NCBI GenBank assembly: GCA_030698645.1
Contig: JAUYMV010000013.1
Location: 1 to 11,729 of the forward strand
Reading direction: 5' to 3'
DNA: 11,729 nt
Source: Mesorhizobium sp.
GTDB lineage: Bacteria > Pseudomonadota > Alphaproteobacteria > Rhizobiales > Rhizobiaceae
Position numbers and translations under genes: made by a program. Positions 1 through 6,068 of the stretch are shown piece after piece. How positions within the stretch are numbered: the stretch's first letter is position 1; each line of letters opens with the position of its first letter. Under the pieces are notes generated by a model, which searched no databases, was not told the DNA's origin, and saw only the letters and a program-made list of their open reading frames with translations.

Positions 1-4
1 GCAC

Positions 5-178
5 TTAACGTGTCACCACGTCGCCGCTCAGCGCCAGGCGAACATGCGTCGAAGCCGAAGCCTCTTCGACGACGATGGGCCGTTCCTTGTGGATCACCGC
101 GCCGACGGCGATCAGACCGAGCAGGCCCTGGCCGTAGAGCAGGCTGACCATGATGATGTATCCGGTCCTGGCGCGCAT
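5..178 (-). CDS. Small predicted membrane protein, unknown function (57 aa)
   Basis: A complete 57-residue reading frame, too short for most ORF callers. It starts with ATG at 178, preceded by a purine-rich GAAGGAA about 8 bases upstream, and ends with TAA at 5-7. Residues about 7-29 are hydrophobic (YIIMVSLLYGQGLLGLIAVG) and probably form one membrane helix or an uncleaved signal anchor. The rest is a short polar tail with no cysteine and no motif I recognise. The gene is divergent from the L,D-transpeptidase at 506 and could share its upstream region. No function is proposed. The ribosome-binding site and membrane-like composition support a real gene, but frames this short also arise by chance in GC-rich DNA. 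Confidence 0.5.
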   Translation of the reverse strand: MRARTGYIIMVSLLYGQGLLGLIAVGAVIHKERPIVVEEASASTHVRLALSGDVVTR

Positions 179-371
179 CTTCGCGTTCCTTCAACTGGCC
201 GCGGCGGCGGCTTTGCTTCGCGGCCCGACCGGCCGCTTCGTGTGATCGGACTTTGCAACAGCGATGTATCAGGACTGTGCCGCGCGCACGGGAGAAGGTT
301 GCCTGCTGGCGGCCTTCGGGGCCGCCTCTACGATACGTCGGCATGGTTCGGTCGTCCCCGGGCGGGTCCGG

Positions 372-410
372 GTTTCGATTGTTGTTCGTTTGGAAACCAA
401 ACCGAAACAA
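372..410. promoter_or_regulatory. Nested inverted repeat, candidate operator upstream of L,D-transpeptidase
   Basis: The core at 388-402 is a perfect palindrome, GTTTGG-AAA-CCAAAC. It is nested inside outer arms GTTTCG (372-377) and CGAAAC (403-408), and TTGTT (382-386) also pairs with AACAA (406-410). It lies about 95 bases upstream of the transpeptidase start, in a stretch that is A/T-rich compared with its surroundings. A binding site for a dimeric regulator is the simplest reading. A structured 5' leader is the alternative. No known operator consensus is recognised. Confidence 0.4.
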
Positions 411-495
411 TACTGCGCATGGCGCGGAATAGCGCCGATACACGAGAGATGCATCTTCACTCCATCAAACGCGGACAACGCGTGACCGAACAGAT

Positions 496-500
496 GGAGG
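496..500 (+). promoter_or_regulatory. Ribosome-binding site deciding the L,D-transpeptidase start
   Basis: GGAGG with a 5-base spacer lies directly before ATG 506. It places the start there rather than at the in-frame ATG 494, which the site itself nearly overlaps, or at the upstream starts of the long open frame beginning at 44. Confidence 0.8.
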
Positions 501-505
501 CTCCA

Positions 506-973
506 ATGTCGTTTTCCCCGACCAACCGGTTCATCAATATCGCCGCCGTCGCCCTTGCAGGCCTCGGCTTCGTCGTCGGGCTCGGCCCGATCGCCTCGCA
601 TGCCGCCGTCAACGCCAAGGTGGTTGCCGTCGTGGACATTTCCGACCAGACCATGCTGGTCACCGTCGCCGGCCGCCCGACCTTCGAATGGAAGGTGTCG
701 ACCGCCGGCAAGGGCTATGTGACGCCGACCGGCGCATTCAAGCCGTATCGCATGCACGAGATGTGGTATTCGAAGAAGTACGACAACGCCCCGATGCCGC
801 ATTCGGTGTTCTACGATGGCGGATACGCCGTGCACGCCACGCCGCATGTCAAGCGCCTCGGCCAGCCTGCCTCGCATGGCTGCGTGCGGCTGTCCCCGAA
901 GAACGCCGAGGCGTTCTACCAGATCGTCGAAGTGTTCGGTCCGGGCAATACCGAGATCCACATCGTCGAATGA
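506..973 (+). CDS. Secreted L,D-transpeptidase, YkuD domain
   Basis: A 155-residue periplasmic enzyme of the YkuD (ErfK/YbiS/YcfS/YnhG) family. These enzymes form 3-3 cross-links in peptidoglycan or attach proteins to it through an acyl-enzyme on cysteine. Residues 1-33 form a signal peptide with a hydrophobic core (about 12-30) and a probable cleavage after ASHA33. The catalytic domain covers about 36-153. It ends in the signature SHGCVRLS (123-130) with nucleophile Cys126, and His110 in the preceding strand (YAVHATPH). The 12 residues between His110 and Ser123 are few for this family. There is no LysM or other wall-binding domain, which matches the short single-domain proteins common in Rhizobiales. 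The gene stands alone, with its own ribosome-binding site and a strong terminator 50 bases downstream. The frame stays open far upstream, but that part is not protein-like. Confidence 0.93.
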   Translation: MSFSPTNRFINIAAVALAGLGFVVGLGPIASHAAVNAKVVAVVDISDQTMLVTVAGRPTFEWKVSTAGKGYVTPTGAFKPYRMHEMWYSKKYDNAPMPHSVFYDGGYAVHATPHVKRLGQPASHGCVRLSPKNAEAFYQIVEVFGPGNTEIHIVE

Positions 974-1022
974 TCGCAGTTTCCCCGTGCGCGACCGATC
1001 TTCCCCGCTCGCTCGCGCATCA

Positions 1023-1064
1023 AAATGTCCCGGCAGGAGCCTGACCTCCCCTGCCGGGACATTT
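1023..1064. terminator. Bidirectional intrinsic terminator
   Basis: A perfect 15-bp stem (arms 1023-1037 AAATGTCCCGGCAGG and 1050-1064 CCTGCCGGGACATTT) encloses a 12-base loop. A-residues precede it and T-rich sequence (ATTTGTTTG) follows, so it can end transcription from both sides. It lies 50 bases after the transpeptidase stop and 23 bases after the stop of the convergent FAD dehydrogenase at 1087. Confidence 0.9.
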
Positions 1065-1086
1065 GTTTGTGCGTCCGGAGGAGACC

Positions 1087-3531
1087 CTACATCCTCACCC
1101 GCTCGGCCTTCGGGTCGTATATCGGCTTGAGCGAGGCCTCGGCGGCGAAGCGCTCGCCGGCGATCTCGATCTCGTAGGCGGAGCCGAGCACGTCGGCCTC
1201 GCTCTCGCCGGGACAAGGCACGTAGCCGAGCCCGATCGCAGCGCCGAGATGGTGGCCGTAGTTGCCGGAGCTGATGGTGCCGACGATTTTTCCGTCGCGC
1301 AGGATCGCCTCGTTGTGGAAGAGCAGCGGCTCGGGGGACTTCATGCGGAACTGGACGAGGCGGCGCGCGAGGCCCGTCTCGCGTTTCCTGAGCACGGCGT
1401 CGCGGCCGATGAAGTCGCCCTTGCCGGTCTTGACCGCGAATCCGAGGCCGGCCTCCAGCACGTGGTCCTCGTCGGTGATGTCGTGGCCGAAATGGCGAAA
1501 ACCCTTTTCGATGCGGCAGGAATCGAGCGTGTGCAGGCCGCAGAGCTTCAGGCCGACATCACCGCCCGCCGCCTCGATCGCCTCGAAGACATGGGCTGCC
1601 TGATCGGTCGAAACATAGAGCTCCCAGCCGAGTTCGCCGACATAGGTGACGCGGTGCGCGCGCGCCAGGCCCATGCCGATCTCGATCTCCTGAAACGTCC
1701 CGAAGGGATTGTTCGCGTTGGAGAAATCGTTCGGGCTCACCATTTGAATCAAGTCGCGGGATTTCGGGCCCATCAGGCAGAGCACGGCTTCGGCGGCGGT
1801 CACGTCGGTGACGACGACGAAGGCGTCGCCGACATGCCGGCGCAGCCAGGCGAGGTCGCGCCGCAGCGTCGCGCCGGGCACGACCAGGAAGAAGGCGGTG
1901 TCGGACAAGCGGCTGACGGTCAGGTCGCTCTCGATGCCGCCGCGCGCGTTCAGCATCTGCGTGTAGACGATCTTTCCCGGCTCGACGTCCATGTCGTTGG
2001 CGCAGAGGCGCTGCAGGTAGGCCAGCGCATCGCGGCCCTCGACGCGGATTTTTCCGAACGAGGTCATGTCGAAGAGGCCGACGCCGTTGCGGACGGCGAG
2101 ATGCTCCTCGCGCTGGTTGTCGAACCAGTTCTGCCGCTTCCAGGAGTATCTGTACTCCGCATCCTGGCTGTCCCTGGCGAACCAGTTGGCGCGCTCCCAG
2201 CCGGCGACCTCGCCGAACACCGCGCCGCGCGCCTTCAGGTGCTCGTGCAGCGGCGAGCGGCGGATGCCGCGCGCGGACGCCATCTGGCGATAGGGGAAAT
2301 GGTCGGCATAGAGCAGACCCAGCGTCTCGGTGACGCGCGCCTTGAGGTAGGAGCGGTTCTTCTGGAAGGGCTGGGCGCGGCGGATGTCGACTTCCCAGAG
2401 GTCGAAGGGCGGTTCGCCATCGTGAATCCACTGCGCCAGCGCCATGCCGGCGCCGCCGGACGAGACGATGCCGATCGAATTGTAGCCGGCGGCGACCCAG
2501 TAGCCGCCCACTTCCGGCGCTTCGCCGAGATAATAGCGGTCGTCCGGCGTAAAACTCTCGGGGCCGTTGAAGAAGGTGTGGATACCCGCCGTTTCCAGCA
2601 TCGGCATGCGGTTGACGCCCATTTCGAGGATCGGCGCGAAATGGTCCATGTCCTCGGGCAGCTGGTCGAAGCAGAAATCCTCGCGGATGCCGTCCATGCC
2701 CCAGGGTTTGGCCACCGGCTCGAAGGCGCCGAGCATCATCTTGCCGGCGTCCTCCTTGTAGTAGGCGCACTCGTCCGGGACGCGCAGCACGGGCAGGCGG
2801 CCGAGGCCGGCGATCGGCTCGGTGACGAGATAGAAATGCTCGCAGGCATGCAGCGGGATGGTGACGCCGTTCTGACGCCCGAGCTCGCGCGCCCACATGC
2901 CGGCGCAGTTGATGACGATGTCGGCCTCGATGGCGCCCTGCTCGCCGTTCTGCTCCCACGATACGCCGGAGACGCGGCCGTTCTTCGTGTGGACTTTCGT
3001 CACCTTGGTGTTCTCGGCAATCGTCGCGCCGCGCTGGCGGGCGCCGCGTGCCAAGGCAAGCGCAATGTTGCCCGGGTCGCACTGACCGTCGAGCGGCAGG
3101 GCGACGGCGGCGACCACATCGGAGACGTTCAGATGCGGATACATCTGCTTGACTTCGGTGGGCGAAATCTCGCGCACGTCGATGTCGAAGGCGCGGGCCA
3201 TGGACGCCTGGCGGTAGATCTCCTGCTTCCGCTCCTCGGTCAGCGCAACGGTGATGGAGCCCGTCTGGCGCATGCCGGTCGCGACGCCCGTCTCGGCCTC
3301 CAGCTTGACGTAGAGATCGGCCGAGTATTTCGCCAGCCGCGTCATGTTCTGCGAGGCGCGCAGCTGGCCGATGAGGCCGGCGGCGTGCCAGGTGGTGCCA
3401 GAAGTCAGCTGCTTGCGCTCAAGCAGGACGATGTCGGTCCAGCCGAGCTTGGCGAGGTGATAGGCAATCGAGCAGCCGGAAATGCCGCCGCCGATGATGA
3501 CGGCGCGGGCGCGTTGGGGGAGGGTGGTCAT
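1087..3531 (-). CDS. FAD-dependent dimethylglycine/sarcosine dehydrogenase-like protein with GcvT domain
   Basis: An 814-residue, two-module enzyme of the dimethylglycine/sarcosine dehydrogenase family. Such enzymes oxidise an N-methyl group and pass the one-carbon unit to tetrahydrofolate. Residues 10-40 are the FAD Rossmann motif (VIIGGGISG with glycines 14-16 and 19, acidic Glu38). W48-H49-A-A-G matches the motif whose histidine binds FAD covalently in mammalian DMGDH. A substrate domain follows to about 360, a short middle domain to about 420, then the folate-binding GcvT module. The latter includes FGKIRVEG near residue 493, YTQMLNARGGIESDLTV, and a C-terminal barrel with GERFAAEASLKPIYDP. 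The ATG at 3531 overlaps the aminotransferase stop as ATGA, so translation is probably coupled. GGAG lies 9 bases upstream. It is the last gene of a three-gene operon. The substrate (sarcosine, dimethylglycine or another N-methyl amine) is not decided by sequence. Confidence 0.9.
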   Translation of the reverse strand: MTTLPQRARAVIIGGGISGCSIAYHLAKLGWTDIVLLERKQLTSGTTWHAAGLIGQLRASQNMTRLAKYSADLYVKLEAETGVATGMRQTGSITVALTEERKQEIYRQASMARAFDIDVREISPTEVKQMYPHLNVSDVVAAVALPLDGQCDPGNIALALARGARQRGATIAENTKVTKVHTKNGRVSGVSWEQNGEQGAIEADIVINCAGMWARELGRQNGVTIPLHACEHFYLVTEPIAGLGRLPVLRVPDECAYYKEDAGKMMLGAFEPVAKPWGMDGIREDFCFDQLPEDMDHFAPILEMGVNRMPMLETAGIHTFFNGPESFTPDDRYYLGEAPEVGGYWVAAGYNSIGIVSSGGAGMALAQWIHDGEPPFDLWEVDIRRAQPFQKNRSYLKARVTETLGLLYADHFPYRQMASARGIRRSPLHEHLKARGAVFGEVAGWERANWFARDSQDAEYRYSWKRQNWFDNQREEHLAVRNGVGLFDMTSFGKIRVEGRDALAYLQRLCANDMDVEPGKIVYTQMLNARGGIESDLTVSRLSDTAFFLVVPGATLRRDLAWLRRHVGDAFVVVTDVTAAEAVLCLMGPKSRDLIQMVSPNDFSNANNPFGTFQEIEIGMGLARAHRVTYVGELGWELYVSTDQAAHVFEAIEAAGGDVGLKLCGLHTLDSCRIEKGFRHFGHDITDEDHVLEAGLGFAVKTGKGDFIGRDAVLRKRETGLARRLVQFRMKSPEPLLFHNEAILRDGKIVGTISSGNYGHHLGAAIGLGYVPCPGESEADVLGSAYEIEIAGERFAAEASLKPIYDPKAERVRM

Positions 3532-4715
3532 TCCGCCGCGCTCCGCTCGGCATGCGTGCCGATGAACCGGCGAATCCGCATCGCGGCGTCGCGCAGGACC
3601 TCCTCCGGCTGGCAGAGCGAGATGCGGATGTGGCCCGCCGCCGCCTCGCCGAAAGAAGAGCCTGGCATGACGGCGACCTGTTCGGTGTCGAGCAATCCCC
3701 ATGCAAATCGCTCGTCGTCGGGCTCGATGGCGCGGATGTCGAGCATGACATACATGCCGCCCTCCGAGCCGCGCACGGTGATGCCGTTGGTGCCGTGCAT
3801 CGCGTCGAGGAAGACCTGGCGGCGCGCCGCGTAGAGCGCGGCGATCTCCTTGACGCCCCAGCCGTTCTCGATCGCTTCGATGGCCGCGCGGCTGACGAAA
3901 TCGGTCAGCCCATAGGTCGAAACGAGGTTGAGCGTGATCAGCAGATTGACGATGTCGGCCGGCCCGGTCAGCCAGCCGATGCGCCAGCCGGTCATGCCAT
4001 GGCTCTTCGACATGGAGTTGATGACCAGCGTGCGCTCGGCCATGCCGGGCAGCGCGCGCGGCGAGAGATGCTCGCCGCCGCCGAGCGTCCAGTAGACCTC
4101 GTCGGAGAGCAGCCAGAGATCGTGGCGCCGGCAGATATCGGCGATGCCTTCGAGGCTTCCGCGCGAATAGACCGCGCCCGTCGGGTTGTTCGGCGAATTG
4201 ATCAGGATGGCGCGCGTGTTCGGCAGGATCGCCTTCTCGATGTCCTCGGCGCGCGGCTGGAAACCGTCCTCGGCATGCGCCTCGACGATCGTGAAGCTCG
4301 CGCCGGCGGCGCGGAAGGTGCCAGGGTAGGTGGCGTAATAGGGGGCGACGACGATGGCGTGGTCGCCGGCGTCGCAGGTCGCCTGGACCGCGGCGAAGAG
4401 AGCGGCCTGGCCGCCCGGCGCGGCGATGATCTGGTCGGCCATGGTGGGCAGGCCGGTGCATTGCGTCGAGAGCTTCGCCATCGCCTCGCGCAGGCGCGGC
4501 AGGCCGGGCAGCTGCGTGTAGTGATGGTAGCCCTCGCGGACGAGACGGACCGCGGCCTCGACCGTTTCCGACGGCGTGTCGAAGTCGTGGTCGCCGACCG
4601 ACAGCATGACGATCGGCTGGCCCGCCTGCTTGCGGGTCATGGCCTCGAAATGCACCTCCCAGCCATCCTTGCCGGAGGGGATGATGCCGGTGAGGCGGGA
4701 TGAAGGCTTAGGCAT
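3528..4715 (-). CDS. PLP-dependent class I/II aminotransferase
   Basis: A 395-residue fold-type I aminotransferase of the aspartate-aminotransferase superfamily. It moves an amino group between an amino acid and a 2-oxo acid. Visible cofactor residues are N177 in SPNNPTG (174-180), D205 and Y208 in SDEVY, the Schiff-base lysine K237 in SMSKSHGMTGWRIG, and R364 in GHIRIS, which should hold the substrate carboxylate. Length is normal for the family. ATG 4715 is chosen because GGAG lies 6 bases upstream and the protein aligns from there; the frame upstream reads as an antisense-like low-quality sequence. The start overlaps the end of the methyltransferase gene by 8 bases, and the stop overlaps the next gene by 4, so all three are surely co-transcribed. 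Substrate is unknown. An amino acid released by the demethylating neighbours is a reasonable guess, and aspartate- or arginine:pyruvate-type activities are alternatives. Confidence 0.9.
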   Translation of the reverse strand: MPKPSSRLTGIIPSGKDGWEVHFEAMTRKQAGQPIVMLSVGDHDFDTPSETVEAAVRLVREGYHHYTQLPGLPRLREAMAKLSTQCTGLPTMADQIIAAPGGQAALFAAVQATCDAGDHAIVVAPYYATYPGTFRAAGASFTIVEAHAEDGFQPRAEDIEKAILPNTRAILINSPNNPTGAVYSRGSLEGIADICRRHDLWLLSDEVYWTLGGGEHLSPRALPGMAERTLVINSMSKSHGMTGWRIGWLTGPADIVNLLITLNLVSTYGLTDFVSRAAIEAIENGWGVKEIAALYAARRQVFLDAMHGTNGITVRGSEGGMYVMLDIRAIEPDDERFAWGLLDTEQVAVMPGSSFGEAAAGHIRISLCQPEEVLRDAAMRIRRFIGTHAERSAAE

Positions 4716-5616
4716 GGGGAACTCCGGAGATGGTGTGGCCGGCGGCCAACAGGCGGTCGCGCAGCGCGGCGATGTGGGATGGGCCGACTTCGCAGCAGCC
4801 GCCGACGATGTCCAGCCCGTTCTCGACCCAGCCGAGCGCGAAGCCCGCATAGGCGGCGGGATCGAGATCGTGGCGCGCATGCAGCACCTCGACGGTGCCG
4901 CCATGCTTCAGCGCGTCGGTCCCGGTGAAGCCATTGGCATAGGCGCCGATGGTGCCGCCGAGCGCCTTCAGCGCGTCGATTGCGGCGTCGACCGTCTCGG
5001 GGCGGGAGCAGTTGACGAGGCGGGCGGCGATGTCGAGGGAGCCGAGCGCCGCGGAGGCCGCGGCAAGCGTCTCGCCGCTGCGCAGGCGGGCTTGCGGTCC
5101 GTCGTCTGCCAGCGTCCACGACACCCAGACCGGCTTGCCGCTCTCGGCGGCCGCTGTCGCCGCGGCGCGGCCTTCGTCGGCCGATGCCATCGTCTCGCAG
5201 AGGAACAGGTCGACGTGATCGGCCTCCTCGGCGACGATGCGGCGGTAGATGTCGAGCGTGTCCTCGTAGGAAATCGTCAGCGCCGGGGCGTAGGAGCCGA
5301 ACAGCGGCGGCAGGCAGCCGGCGATGGCGCAGTCGCCCGTCGCGTCGCGCGCCGCCCGCGCCAGGTCGATGCCGCGCTTCTGCAGGGTCTGGAACATGTC
5401 GCCGGCGCCCTCGCGGGCGAGGCGCTCGGGCGTCGCGGCGTAGGTGTTCAGCGTGATGACGCGGGCGCCGGCGTGGATGAACTCGACATGCAGTTCGCGC
5501 ACGAGATCCGGCTCGTCCATCAGAACGCGCGCGGACCAGAGCGGGGTGGGCGGGGTGGAGGAGCGCCGCAGAAGCTCCTGGCCCATGCCGCCGTCGGTGA
5601 GGATGACGGAGGTCAT
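4708..5616 (-). CDS. Homocysteine S-methyltransferase family protein (zinc-dependent)
   Basis: A 302-residue single-domain enzyme of the homocysteine-binding barrel family (betaine-homocysteine methyltransferase, MmuM, N-terminal part of MetH). These transfer a methyl group from betaine, S-methylmethionine or methyl-folate carriers to homocysteine, giving methionine. The N-terminal TDGGMGQELLRR (7-18) is the usual first strand. The three zinc/thiol-binding cysteines are present as C203 (VNCS) and C274-C275 (VGGCCEVGPSHI). At about 300 residues it lacks the C-terminal oligomerisation arm of mammalian BHMT and is closer to bacterial short forms. Start ATG 5616 has AAGGAG (5624-5629) at a 7-base spacing. 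It is the first gene of the operon with the aminotransferase and FAD/GcvT dehydrogenase. That context favours a betaine-like methyl donor over S-methylmethionine, but this is inference. Confidence 0.88.
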   Translation of the reverse strand: MTSVILTDGGMGQELLRRSSTPPTPLWSARVLMDEPDLVRELHVEFIHAGARVITLNTYAATPERLAREGAGDMFQTLQKRGIDLARAARDATGDCAIAGCLPPLFGSYAPALTISYEDTLDIYRRIVAEEADHVDLFLCETMASADEGRAAATAAAESGKPVWVSWTLADDGPQARLRSGETLAAASAALGSLDIAARLVNCSRPETVDAAIDALKALGGTIGAYANGFTGTDALKHGGTVEVLHARHDLDPAAYAGFALGWVENGLDIVGGCCEVGPSHIAALRDRLLAAGHTISGVPHA

Positions 5617-5677
5617 GCGGTGGCTCCTTCAGCGAATGTCGGTGCCTGGACGCGCTTTTTGAATGCGGCAGTGCCAA

Positions 5678-5730
5678 CCCCCTCACCGGTTCGCTTTGCG
5701 AACCACCTCTCCCCCTGGGAGGGGGAGAGG
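5678..5730 (+). repeat. Rhizobial-type palindromic repeat, copy 1
   Basis: The unit is built of two adjacent hairpins: GGTTCGC-TTT-GCGAACC (5688-5704), then CCTCTCCCCCT-GGG-AGGGGGAGAGG. It begins CCCCCTCACC. Its reverse complement matches copy 2 closely, apart from the variable first hairpin. The orientation given here is arbitrary and shared with copy 4. Similar elements are widespread between genes in Mesorhizobium and relatives (family knowledge). Confidence 0.85.
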
Positions 5731-5828
5731 AAACGCGGTTCGGGCGTCGTGCGCCTTCCATTGGCCGGCACCTTGTCAACCCCGGTCAGCAACCGACAAC
5801 CGTGCGCCCCCCACGACAATTGGCGATT

Positions 5829-5877
5829 CCTCTCCCCCTGCCAGGGGGAGAGGTGGCCCGAAGGGCCGGTGAGGGGG
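5829..5877 (-). repeat. Rhizobial-type palindromic repeat, copy 2
   Basis: Opposite orientation to copy 1. It has CCTCTCCCCCTG-CCAGGGGGAGAGG followed by a second hairpin GGCCC-GAA-GGGCC (5855-5867), and ends GGTGAGGGGG. The outer ends are identical to copy 1, while the small hairpin differs but keeps pairing, so paired structure seems to be conserved rather than sequence. Confidence 0.85.
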
Positions 5878-5900
5878 CTCTTGGCACAAACGCTCGCGAC

Positions 5901-5952
5901 CCCCTCGCCCCGTTTACGGGGAGAGGGTGGCCCGGAGGGCCGGGTGAGGGGC
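5901..5952 (-). repeat. Rhizobial-type palindromic repeat, copy 3
   Basis: Same orientation as copy 2, only 23 bases after it. The first hairpin is CCCTCGCCCCGT-TT-ACGGGGAGAGGG with one mismatch. The second is GGCCC-GGA-GGGCC (5929-5941), followed by GGGTGAGGGG. Its end continues into sequence that forms a 13-bp inverted repeat with the start of copy 4. Confidence 0.82.
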
Positions 5953-6013
5953 AGCGCGAACGTTGCCGTGTCTGGGTTTCTCGTCATCATATCCATCTGT
6001 CCAACCTTGCGCT

Positions 6014-6066
6014 GCCCCTCATCCGCCTGCCGGCACCTTCTCCCCGTATAGTGACGGGGAGAAGGG
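6014..6066 (+). repeat. Rhizobial-type palindromic repeat, copy 4, abutting a stop codon
   Basis: Same orientation as copy 1. It opens with CTGCCCCTCATCCG, has a degenerate first hairpin, and then a perfect 12-bp stem CCTTCTCCCCGT / ACGGGGAGAAGG (6036-6047 and 6054-6065) with a 6-base loop. It ends three bases from the stop codon of the FAD dehydrogenase at 6069, so it forms that transcript's 3' hairpin. No T-run follows, so it may stabilise the mRNA end rather than terminate. Confidence 0.82.
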
Positions 6067-6068
6067 AG

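Larger units (their letters stand above)
179..505. other. Intergenic region between small membrane ORF and L,D-transpeptidase
   Basis: This 327-base stretch has no convincing gene. Several open frames cross it, but none has a ribosome-binding site or recognisable protein. It contains a GC-rich hairpin at 308-326 (arms GGCGGCC and GGCCGCC, loop TTCGG) without a following T-run, so it does not look like an intrinsic terminator. It also contains the nested palindrome around 372-410 listed separately. I could not assign a clear -35/-10 promoter for either flanking gene. Confidence 0.5.

Noticed and set aside
44..505. N-terminal extension of the L,D-transpeptidase frame
   Set aside because: The extension is not protein-like and would bury the signal peptide. 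GGAGG at 496-500 fixes the start at 506.
1063..3834. 923-codon open frame on the plus strand
   Set aside because: It lies antisense to the FAD dehydrogenase and the aminotransferase end. Its composition (long runs of A, V, R, G, D, H) is the usual shadow of a GC-rich gene, and it shows no family motif. The opposite strand has clear domains.
5663..5677. TTGGCAC on the minus strand, resembling the -24 element of a sigma-54 promoter
   Set aside because: The required GC of the -12 element is not at the correct spacing, so the match is only half a promoter.
5617..5680. SAM-type riboswitch in front of the homocysteine methyltransferase
   Set aside because: The leader lacks the conserved loops of the SAM-I and SAM-II classes I can recall, and the ribosome-binding site is open. 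A covariance-model search would settle it.
3552..6051. Plus-strand open frames of 383 and 491 codons
   Set aside because: They are antisense to the aminotransferase and methyltransferase, which have full catalytic motifs. The plus frames have none.
5678..6066. CRISPR-like array
   Set aside because: The repeats alternate in orientation, are themselves palindromic double hairpins, and are unevenly spaced, so they are interspersed palindromic elements and not a CRISPR.
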